Shown here one piece after another: positions 34,590 through 43,849 of a stretch of 64,000 bases of DNA; position 1 is the stretch's first letter; each line of letters starts with the position of its first letter. The stretch lies in the NCBI RefSeq assembly GCF_026914265.1, contig NC_069134.1, positions 15,779,205 through 15,843,204 on the forward strand, in the 5' to 3' direction. Source of the DNA: Mya arenaria (Eukaryota > Mollusca > Bivalvia > Myida > Myidae). The notes beneath the pieces are model-generated. The model was given only the letters and a program-made list of their open reading frames with translations. It did no database searches and had not been told where the DNA came from. A program made the position numbers and the translations under genes.

Positions 34590-35310
34590 AAAGATTGCGT
34601 CATCGCGGAAAATCGCGGCAATATATTCCGCGGTAGCCAACGCGTATTCCGCGGTAGCCAACGCGGTGTTGCGCGTCATCGCCGCGTTCATCTGCTGCTA
34701 TCGCGATCGACTTAAAAAAAACACGGCGGCGTATCTCCGCGATACGGCTTACCGCGATATGCAGGAATTAAAGCGGTAAAGGTGAAACAAAAAGAAAAAT
34801 ATTAAAATTGAACCGTGCTCGCAGAATTGATTTCACTTCTCATCCCATCAACTTGATATTTATGTCGCTAGTATATTGGGTGTTTGTTAGAGTATTTTTA
34901 AGAAGTCCATTGACTCACTATAGTATTTATTTACAATCACAAGTTTAACGAGGGCATGCGATTTTTTGGAACAAGTTGACAATGGTGACTGAATACTTTC
35001 ACAGTTGCAAAGCACATTTTTAAGGTATCAAACTACGTTTTGAGTACGAACCAAGATTTGTAGATTACGGGTCCAGATTATAATAAAACTGACTAGAATT
35101 ATTTTATATGCCGAGAACAAAGAAAAATACTTCAGAGAATTGACAGCTACCTCACTAACAGTTAATTAGCACTTCGAAACGCCGCGTATCGCGGTGAATC
35201 GACGGTGGAACGCGGGGGAAATTATGATTATGCTTCAATGGCAGCATATAGTGAACATTTTGTTAAAAATATTACGTCCGCGATAAGGAAAAATCGCGGC
35301 GATGTGCCTA
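34590..35310. other. CpG-rich patches, possible inserted element
   Basis: 34.59-34.78 kb and 35.17-35.31 kb are dense in CGCG and CCGCG words, unlike the AT-rich surroundings. TATTCCGCGGTAGCCAACGCG is repeated back-to-back at 34624-34665. ATCGCGG motifs occur in both patches, suggesting two ends of one element. The related block downstream of C1q gene C (41.80-42.04 kb) lacks it. A 64-codon frame at 35205-35399 has no recognisable product. Confidence 0.5.
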
Positions 35311-35809
35311 ATATACCAAAAAAACAAAACAAGTGGTTGGTAGTGTACCTTCGACAGAACGATGGTCCTTTGTTTAAAGATGATGACACTTCAATTTAAA
35401 ACATTGAAGCCAATTAGAAACTGAACGGAAAATTCTTCCATTTTGTCTTTATGACACATATTCCTGATGCAGAAATTGTTAACAGATTGGCGGAGAGGAG
35501 GTGGATTGATATATTTTGGGGGAAAAAAACTTTAAAAAGGGACTCGCTCATATTGTTTTACCATTAAATAGTTGTCCATGTTTTGCCGAAGAGTACCAGC
35601 TGTCAGTATCTTAGTTTTAAAACACCTAATGAGTTTATATACTTTATTTCTTTTCTTTTTTTTTGTAAAAAGTGCATTTTACAAATCATGATCGAGTTCC
35701 TTTTTAACACGACCGATAATATCACTTTTTCTGTGATTCGTATTTCTTTGTTGGATCGAGTGAAGAAACTTTGTTTTGCGTCTAATTAAGTGCGTATTAT
35801 GTCATCATA

Positions 35810-36660
35810 GAAGAACATTTTGGAAGAGTTGAACGCTTGACCCGTATTTCTCGAAACATCTTAAGCCCCTTATAACAGAATTAAGCTAAACTTAATGTGT
35901 TTTTTCTTACTAGGCATAATTGTGTAATTTAAAATATTTTCTGGACTTAAATTGGCATTTATTTTAGATATACTTAGTATATTCAAAAGACTTTTGGCTT
36001 AATGTTATACGCTACTTAAGCTTGTTGTGGTTAAAAAACTTTCGAGAAACTTGGGCATGTAGAAAATAGAAGTCAAACAAATCGAGCAGAATGAATTAAC
36101 TACGAGAACTGACGGATGCAATACTGCAGAAAGACTAACACAACTTGGCAGACACACACACTGAATCGGACAAAGACAGTGATGGATATTAAACGCAAAT
36201 AGAAACTGACAACAGTGGCGAAAAAACATATGAGAACAGTTAGAACTGTTACATAATATCTGTATATGTCTATTTAAACATCCAAATCTCATTACGACTC
36301 AAAAGGGACTCGCTCAGGCGACATGCTATTTGATACAATAACAAACACCATTTTCGCTACGTTATCAAATAAAATTGGTCACCTTGGTATTTGTCAAATC
36401 ACTAACAATGACAGAACAAACGTTACATGTGCTTACAACTAGCACCAGGGCGACGTCAACGGTATATACTTGTTTTCCGAAATACGATGCTACCCATATG
36501 TGCAAATGCAGACTACTTCAGCTAGTAAACGCGTTGTTGAATTACACAAATGGTGTTTCAATTTGAAATTTTGACGATATCAGAAAGATGCTTCATGTTG
36601 TTGTTTTTTATACGGATTCCTTCTGAACGAAACAGGACCAGTGAATGTGACTTGATAAAA
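35810..36660 (+). pseudogene. Decayed C1q gene D
   Basis: Matches the paralogs in order: the coiled-coil segment (GAAGAACATTTTGGAAGAGT, near 35812), a continuation after an inserted element (GAGCAGAATGAATTAACTAC near 36083), the linker (ACTGAATCGGACAAAGACAG near 36160), then the C1q domain (GGCGACATGC at 36317, CACCAGGGCGACGTCAACGG at 36441, TGTTTTCCGAAATAC at 36470, the GGATTCC C-terminal end at 36615). Many substitutions and length changes leave no frame. About 200 bp upstream (34.37-34.57 kb) is shared with the block before remnant E. Confidence 0.75.
35841..36056. mobile_element. Small TIR element inside C1q remnant D
   Basis: 216 bp starting CCCGTATTTCTCGAAAC and ending with an imperfect inverse, CTTTCGAGAAACTTGGGC. 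It splits the coiled-coil part of the remnant, so it inserted into a C1q copy. No transposase. Confidence 0.65.
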
Positions 36661-36669
36661 ACAATTGTT

Positions 36670-37112
36670 GGGGGGAGTTTTCTTTTCTATTTATGTGGAC
36701 TGCATCTAATTATGACCTCCTTTGAAAACTGTGTTAATGTGCCATCAGTAAGAACAATTAATAAGTCAGGTATGGAATAGAACCCCAAAGGAAATAAGGT
36801 GCTCTCAAAACTAAGTAAAATTTAGAAGGCTGATCCGCACCTGGACAGGTCCCTCTTGTAATGCTCAACGTATCTAGCAAACTAAAGTAAAAAACAAAAA
36901 TGTAATTCATAACATTTTTTACAAACTACACTACTATACCATGTTCTATTTCCCATGAGCATGATTCTTAAAATCTCTGCTGTTTAAAATGTATACTATA
37001 ATTATCCTTAATTTATACTCTTGAAAAAAATACCATTTTAAATTTGTTATGTCATCAAGCGGCACCGTGCGTGTGTGCGCATATAGCCGAGAAATGTTTA
37101 TGTTTATGTTAT
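36670..37112. other. Intergenic, nothing recognised
   Basis: AT-rich sequence between the C1q remnant and a MITE. Confidence 0.5.
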
Positions 37113-37121
37113 CATTGTATG

Positions 37122-37441
37122 CATTCGGAGTTGCTCGTCCATTTTTTATTGAAAACAACCTCGGATATATGCCGGGACATTATTAGAAGTTGTTCGTAAA
37201 ATTTTGAATTAAATATAGTGTTTAAGCTTGTATTTGTTGAAGTTTAAAGTGATTGCCAGTGAAGTGTTTTATTTCAAACATAATTAAGATCCCAAGAGTT
37301 AATTTAATAAGTTTAACTGCTAAATTAAATTACTACGCGATCTACTTGCAGCGGACTTAAACATACCGATGTCTGAGTATGTAAACCGTCCATATACATC
37401 AAAGGTTGTTTTCAATAAAAATGGCCGAGGAGCTCTGAATG
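37122..37441. mobile_element. Mutator-like MITE, copy 2 (inverted)
   Basis: 320 bp, starting CATTCGGAGTTGCTCG and ending GAGCTCTGAATG. It is flanked by CATTGTATG (37113-37121) and CTTTGTATG (37442-37450), a 9-bp duplication with one change. The interior matches the 13416-13754 element in reverse orientation, for example CGCGATCTACTTGCAGC. Confidence 0.85.
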
Positions 37442-37450
37442 CTTTGTATG

Positions 37451-38190
37451 CAGAGCTCTTATTCATCTGTTTGCATGAATAATTAGAAACGGTTTTGGTA
37501 AATACTTTCTCAATACGTTACCTATTTAAAAATGCTTTTATTTCCAGGTGACCAGTTCATTGTTAAGTTTTGCTATGTTATGTATGTTTTATTATTCATG
37601 TCGGAAATTAGCAAATTGAGAAATTATAAACTTCTTGTTATCAAATACCTGACTCTAAATAAAGATTCTTGTACCTTGTATCGTGTAATACAATCAAAGT
37701 ATGGTTCTAGTGTTAACTAGAGTTAATAAAAACAATACGACCTTAATTTTCAAGAATCGTTAATATCTGAGTACCAATGATGGTAATACATGTCTAATTG
37801 TCTTTGTTTTATAACAATAAATGGAATATTATCAAATCTGTGTATCCATATAATTATTTTCTTATTCATGTTCTTGTAACGTTGTTCTAAGTTTATGTAC
37901 CCAGTTTGTGTCACTGTGTATGATATTTTAAAATGTCTTTTCGCTACAGTTCATCAATATCTTGATCTAATTTTTAATTATTCTATTTTTTCTTAGATTT
38001 ATCAGTGGCATTCTTCCAAACTTTCCAAACAGTGTGGAAAGATAAGTGTTAACTGGATAAGTTATGTGGTTCCAGTTATCTATAAACAGATACATGTATA
38101 TACATTTGGTTACATACTAATGATTTGCGATGTTCACTTTGTAACTAGAAACACGAATTTTATCTAGTTAACCAATAATTCACTTCTTGA
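37451..38190. other. Intergenic, nothing recognised
   Basis: AT-rich. Homology to the upstream region of C1q gene B starts near 38200. Confidence 0.5.
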
Positions 38191-38420
38191 TATTCAGTGC
38201 TGTAACCTAGGTTGAGTTTTTTTAAAGAATTTTTAAACATGGCGTTGATTGATGTAATTTAAATTTGATGTTTCTGGTTGAGGTAAATTTAGCAAAGTCA
38301 AATTGATCACTTGAGTGTAATATTTAGAATATTTAATTTCATTCCAACATATATTTCAATACAAACATTTAGGAATTTTGAGCGTAATGAAGCTCGAATG
38401 GTTGAGGAGTATCAATGTCT

Positions 38421-38443
38421 AATAATAATAATAATAATAATAA
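38421..38443. repeat. (AAT)n microsatellite
   Basis: A run of AAT repeats in the upstream flank of C1q gene C, absent from the flank of gene B. Confidence 0.95.
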
Positions 38444-38665
38444 AAGCAATAGCAATAATAAAGCAGGAAATTTGGATGATATAAAATAAGTTATTGATGC
38501 CTACTTGATCGTCACATGATTTCAACATGGGTTAATACATGTACTTGACTGGCATTGTAGAGCGCCACCACTTTGTGTAGATATATGTTGTACTTCAATG
38601 GTGTCAGCAAGTTGTTGATTAAGACTTCACCGTGGAATCAAATGTATGCGGCCAATCCTTTGTCG

Positions 38666-38775
38666 TATCTGACATTCGAATGACCCGAATTCTCAAACCG
38701 GCATCTACTCTCAAATCATTATATATGTTATAGTTCACAGAGACGAACACTCAGAACAGATTTTAAGGCAGGACA
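38666..38775 (+). promoter_or_regulatory. Conserved 5' flank / putative core promoter of C1q gene C
   Basis: Near-identical in order to the flank of gene B: CATTCGAATGACCCGAATTC, CATCTACTCTC, TATATATGTTA, CACAGAGACGAACACTCAG. It ends at the ancestral ATG (38776). Confidence 0.55.
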
Positions 38776-38787
38776 ATGAAGTAACTC

Positions 38788-39588
38788 ATGATTTCAGTGA
38801 TTCTTATAACTTTTCTACGTAACTGTGGTGTTGACGCAAGGGAGATCGATGACGATGTCATTGCAAACCTTATTGGGCGTCTCGATGCAAAGGATGCCAT
38901 CATTGAAGAACTTATTGGAAGAGTCGAACGCCTGGAGCAAACAAATATGAAACAGGCCGAGATAAATGCAGACTTAGAACGAAGACTGCAACAAAAGACT
39001 GTTGTGACGCAACAAACAGACTCCCAGAAAGATTCAAACACTGCATCGGACAGACAGAATGAATGGTTTCAAACGAAAACTGAAACTGACAAAGAGGGCG
39101 TTGAAAATATGGAAAACACTAGCGGGATATCTCTTGATGACTCTAATATTTCAAGAAACAGGCGACACGCTAATACAAGAGCAATAGCTTTTTTCGCTAC
39201 GGTAACCAGTAACTCCGAACACCTAGGTGCTGGTCAAAATATCATCTTCGACAATGCCTTAACAAACGTTGGCCACGCTTATAACAGTCACCAAGGAGTC
39301 TTTATCGCACCAATCGACGGTATCTATGTGTTTTCTGCAACACTTTTCTCCTATGCCAATACTGCTGACCATTTAAAATGGGTGAAAAATGGTCAAAATC
39401 TTTGCTATCTGTACGTGCAAAGTTCAGGATACGATACCTCCGGCAGCACGATTGTGGTTGAACTAAACACCGGTGATGACATTTCCATTCAAAATATTGA
39501 TGCCGACTCTAAAATTCTCGGGCAACACTACACATTTTTCTCCGGATTTCTTCTTAAGGAAACAGAAGCAGGGAGTGTCATCGGATAA
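38788..39588 (+). CDS. C1q-domain protein C, start codon shifted
   Basis: The open frame encodes 266 residues: a short hydrophobic N-terminus, a coiled coil at about 18-70, RNRR at 123-126 and a C1q domain at about 128-259 (AIAFFA, QGVFIAPIDGIYVFSA, WVKNGQ, STIVVELNTGDDI, YTFFSGFLL). The ATG homologous to that of B is at 38776 and is followed two codons later by TAA (38782). Translation would have to use the next in-frame ATG (38788), which lacks the basic start of the signal peptide and reads MISVILITFLRNCGVDA. The rest is intact. It may be a functional gene with a weak signal peptide, or a recent pseudogene. Closest relative in the window: B. Confidence 0.8.
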   Translation: MISVILITFLRNCGVDAREIDDDVIANLIGRLDAKDAIIEELIGRVERLEQTNMKQAEINADLERRLQQKTVVTQQTDSQKDSNTASDRQNEWFQTKTETDKEGVENMENTSGISLDDSNISRNRRHANTRAIAFFATVTSNSEHLGAGQNIIFDNALTNVGHAYNSHQGVFIAPIDGIYVFSATLFSYANTADHLKWVKNGQNLCYLYVQSSGYDTSGSTIVVELNTGDDISIQNIDADSKILGQHYTFFSGFLLKETEAGSVIG

Positions 39589-39970
39589 GAAATAACACGA
39601 AGTGGACAATAGTGTTACATTTTTTAATATTAATGGTTTTGTTTTCTCTTTTCCATATATAGAATAAATTCATTTATGTGGACAACACATCAACACATTC
39701 ATTTACCAATGATGTAATATTCTTTAGAAAATAAAATTACGCGATTCTTCTTGCCTTTTTTTCTGGGAGGGGTTTATTACAAATGATGAAGCATTGATTG
39801 AAATTTCACATATAAAATGCACCGGATTGCAACCTAGGGTTATTTCCCCTGCCATTGTCCTCATCTCGTGTACCAAAAAGATTCGTGGTGAAGAATGCAA
39901 TAACTGAAATAGCATACAATGAAGATAATATTAAATCATTGATATTTATATACAACTATCAGACGTCAAA
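39589..39970 (+). repeat. 3' flank cassette of C1q gene C
   Basis: Aligns with the flank of B through CAACTATCAGACGTC. The marker CACCGGATTGCAACCTAG lies near 39819. The flank is interrupted at 39971 by a LINE and resumes at 40817. Confidence 0.8.
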
Positions 39971-40811
39971 ATCAAGTCAAGTCAATTCTTTTATTCTCTC
40001 AAATTCATGTACAACATGAAAACATTAAAGTGCATATTAAAGTCAATAAAATATAGATGCTTAAATCAGATATAACATGAATATATATTGGTGATAACGT
40101 TAACCTTCATAATCTTTAACATAACTATTTAGATTTGATACTTATAAGAAGTTAAAGAGCATATTGTAATGTTATATTCTTGTCATAATACTATTTTAAC
40201 ACAATGGGAGAGTCACTTTTTTCAGTAAGGAACAAAAAAAAAAAAAAAAAAACACAAGAAGAATACAACAACTTTGAAGTATATGTGTTACAGAAAATCA
40301 ATGCATTTACTTACAGATATATCAATACTATACATAACTGGAAATCGATGATAACATATATTACAGCATACCACGCTTTACTATTTTGTCTGAGAATAAC
40401 ATTTGCCATTTTGAAGAGATTTAAGAAATCTTTTTAGTAGCATTATTAAACAATTGTTCGAGTTTATAAATGTTTGGATGTCTGTAAAAATATGGTCTAA
40501 TAATTTGTTTACGTTAATTATCAAAATTAAGGCATTCAAATAAGAAATGAATTCGTCACCAAGTTTGTTACGTGTTTGACAAAGTCTTTCGACGACTTGT
40601 GATATATTCCAATTACCTGTTTCTTTTGGTAGCCTATGGTTTCTTGTTCTAATTGTTATGAGTGGGAATAGTAAAAACTTTGGTGTGGAGTGAAGGTAGT
40701 TCTCATAACCGTAAGACGTTTTGAAACATTTATAAAATTGGCTCTTGCTTGTATGATCGATTTGTGAATACCATGTTGTTAGAAACAGGTCCTTTAATAA
40801 TTTTCACTATT
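39971..40811 (-). mobile_element. 5'-truncated LINE, CR1/L2-like
   Basis: On the - strand an uninterrupted frame from about 40800 to the TAG at 40383-40381 (about 140 codons) reads the C-terminal part of a non-LTR retrotransposon ORF2: LKDLFLTTWYSQID, SKSQFYKCFK, IRTRNHRLPKETGNW, ERLCQTRNKLGDEF. A 3' tail with a short GACTT-type repeat follows. Flanking direct repeats TCAAA (39966-39970 and 40812-40816) are the target duplication. Gene B has the empty site. Head truncation is usual for LINEs. The clade is judged from memory of the RTRNHRLP and GDEF motifs. Confidence 0.8.
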
Positions 40812-40816
40812 TCAAA

Positions 40817-41412
40817 GTGAGATAGCATTTAACCAATGGTATTCATCTACCATTGTCAGGCCTTCGTTGCACATTATCCGTACACAGTCACTACAGGTTA
40901 ACTGGTGGATAGTTTCGTTTAGATGACATCGTTTTAGTTATGAGGCAATATATAAGTTTTAATAAATGTATAAACATCATGAACATCCTTTGGAATGTTC
41001 ATCAAACATTCAAATTATCAAAGGTTCCTTGTTTACATTAACACTCTAACACATAAACAACTCTAAATAATAGGTAAATTAGGTGTGAACAACAAAATAC
41101 CAATCGGCACGCTTCCTTTTAAAGGAAGGCCGAAAAGGACTAGGCCGATTTGGACAAGGCCGAAAAGGTAATTGGGCCGAGTTGACCCGACACCCGTTTG
41201 ATGACACTGTAGCCAAAGAAACAGATTTTAGAGAAGTTCATATGACATGTGTCATGTGGTGATAAGACATCGATATCAAATTTACAAAAAAGGAACAAAA
41301 ATCCGTACTGTATACGTCAGAACTAATGCCAGCTTAAAGTGTAAATGTGCTTTATTTGGAATGTGTCATTATTTTGATGAATAAATAAAGCTTTTTTTGT
41401 TAAGAACATATG
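40817..41412 (+). repeat. Resumed B/C homology and third copy of the AGL 3' UTR segment
   Basis: From 40817 the sequence follows the flank of B again (ACACAGTCACTACAGG, TAACTGGTGGATAGTTTCGT). At 41210-41412 it holds a third copy of the AGL-3'-UTR-like segment (AAACAGATTTTAGAGAAGTT, GTAAATGTGCTTTATTTG, GATGAATAAATAAAGC). About 250 bp between these parts is unique here. Confidence 0.75.
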
Positions 41413-41740
41413 CAATCTTATTAAATGTAGTATAATTATTATTAATTAAAAAAATCAGATCTTAAATGCATTTATAAGAATGGACAACGCATGAACACAT
41501 TTGTTTGCCAATAATGTAATATTCTTTAGGAAAAAAATAGAGGGTTTTCTTACAAACGTCGACTGCATTTTAATTTACAAGAATTAATGCACCGGATTGC
41601 AACCTAGCTTTGTTTCCCCTGCCACTGTCATCTTCGCGTATGCAAAAACGGGATCTTTGTCAAGAATGACACAACTTATTCAGAGATTAGCCTATTTATT
41701 ACCGGAATGCTTTGCCCTGAAATACCATACACATGTGCAA
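41407..41740 (+). repeat. Solo C1q 3' flank cassette
   Basis: Joined without a gap to the AGL-like segment. It matches 12.13-12.50 and 24.56-24.90 kb (CAATCTTATTAAATGTA, GGACAACGCATGAACACATT, CACCGGATTGCAACCTAGC). No coding sequence upstream. The join at about 41405-41412 is a recombination point. Confidence 0.75.
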
Positions 41741-41789
41741 CTATGAGAACTGAAATAGTTATTGCTAAAATGGAGAACTTAACCAATCC

Positions 41790-42460
41790 TGAATTTCTAA
41801 ATCTCCAAAATTATTTCCTTACAGAGACGAGAGTTTTCCAGTCAACTTTCCGACGGCACATGGTTGACCGCAGAATGTAAAAGAGGACATGTACGTGGTA
41901 TCCAACGAAGTTTCGACCATGTTTTCCTCACAAAAAGATTATCATACAAGTAGTCTGGACTTTGTTAAAAAGTAAGACAGTATCCAGACCTAGAGAGCTT
42001 TGGCTATTAAAAAGCACGTTCCATAACTAAGCATATACAATACTAGCTAGACAACATTATAACAATGTACTGTTTCGCGACAAACATCGTATCTTCTAAC
42101 AAATACGTACCTGCTTCATACCCTTTCAATGCTAAAAGCGATGCGAAATATATGGAAGATACTCAAAGAAGTGCATCTTTAGAAGACAAATAGGATAACG
42201 TTTGTTCATAGACTTACAAACAGCTCCAGGGACATGTCAACGGCATACACTTGTTTTCGGCAACACGGTGATATCTGTATGTGAACAATGCAGGCTACAA
42301 TACGTCAGCTTGTACAATCGTTGTTGAATTAAACAAATGATGTTTCAGTTCGAAATTTTGCCGACAACAGGAAGATGCTTTACGTTTTCCTACGGATTCC
42401 GTCTTCGTCTAAAATGAAATAGAACTAGTGAATGTGACTGGATAAACAATTATTTAAAAG
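41790..42460 (+). pseudogene. C1q remnant E
   Basis: 41.80-42.04 kb matches the block upstream of remnant D (GAGACGAGAGTTTTCCAGTC, GTAAGACAGTATCCAGACCT). At about 42215-42450 a decayed C1q domain follows (CAGCTCCAGGGACATGTCAA, ACTTGTTTTCGGCAACACGG, GCTACAATACGTCAGC, GTTGTTGAATTAAACAAATG, CCTACGGATTCCG). The 5' part of the gene is essentially gone. Confidence 0.7.
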
Positions 42461-42489
42461 TGTGTTTTCTATTTGTGTGGACATTTATG

Positions 42490-43830
42490 TCCCCTTCAAG
42501 GTCGCAGTCAATGTCATCTAATAACAACATTGATATTTGTGTTCAAAACTGTACACATGATCCAAACTTTGTTGCTATAGCTTCAACAATAAGAAAGTAG
42601 GTAAAAATAGGTAATTTGAGGACAACATTGATATTTGTTTTCAAAAATATACACATTGTCCAAATTTCATTGCCAGAGCTTCAAAAATAGCAAAGTATGT
42701 AAAATATCACAGTCAATGTCATCCAAGCACAACATTGATACTTGTTTTCAAAAGTAGGTCAAAAGGGGTCGGGCCAAATTTAATCCTAGGGCACAATTTA
42801 AAACAAAACTTGGTAGAGGGCCATCATATGATGCGACATAAGAAATATTAAATGCTGGGCCATGTGGTTTGAGAAGAAAGATGTTCAAAGCATTCCATAT
42901 TTACTAGGTATATAGAAAACCTGCAAACCCCAGAGCGTGGCCAGTTCTGTCCCGAGTGGCATAATTTGGACACCATGGTGGATGACCACTGTACGATGCT
43001 ACATTCAAACGATCAAGGTTTTGACCTAGCGGTTTCAGACAAAAATATTATTTTAATACAAGTCTGTTAAGTTACTTCTGACCCCCGGACATGGCCAATT
43101 TTGACCCAACAAATTTGATACAGGCCCACTATATGATGCTACATACAAAATATCAAGGTCTATTGGTTTCAGGCAAGAAGAGTTTCAAAGATTTCTCTTT
43201 ATACGTCTAGATGAAACTTTTGAACTCCAGGTCGTTTGCTGTTTTGTCCCCAGGGGAATAATTTTAACAAATCTGATTGAGGACCACTGTATGGTGCTAC
43301 ATACAAAATATCAAGGGTCTGTGCCAAGCAGTTTCAGACAACAAGATTTTCAAACTTTGTGTAATTTAAGTCTATAGGAAACTTGCTACCACCAGGGCGA
43401 AGCCATTTTTCCCAGGGGCATTATTTGAACCAACTTGGTGGAGGACAACTGTTTAATGCAACATATACTATCAAGGTCTGTTCCTAGTGGTTTCAGAGAA
43501 CAAGATTTTCTTTTTGAAAGACAAGAATATTTTCAAGGATTTCTCTATATAAGTTTGTAAGAAATTTATGACCCCCAAGTCGTGGCCAGTTTTGACCCCA
43601 AGAGGAATAATTTGAACAAACTTGGTAGACAACTAAACAATGTAATCCACCAAAAATCTATTCTTTAATATCTGGGCCTCTTGTTTTTTGTCAAGAAGAT
43701 TTTTTAATGTTTTCCTTTCAGTTGCCATGCCAAACCAGATGGTTTAGGAAGAGCTATCATTTGAAGCAATTGTTGAATAAATGAGGGACGGACGAACGAT
43801 GGGAAAAGCTCATCCTGTACATGTAGTGCT
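42490..43830. repeat. Interspersed repeat with about 155-bp internal monomers
   Basis: Repeated motifs GTGGCCAGTTTTGACCC, CATAATTTGAAC-like, ACTTGGTAGAGG, ATGATGCTACATAC, ATCAAGG and GGTTTCAGACAA occur about every 150-160 bp. The unit ends with GGACGGACGAACGATGGG and AAAGCTCA. It is the same family as the partial copy at 63.59 kb. No coding frame. Confidence 0.75.
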
Positions 43831-43849
43831 CAACTTAAAACACAAGACA

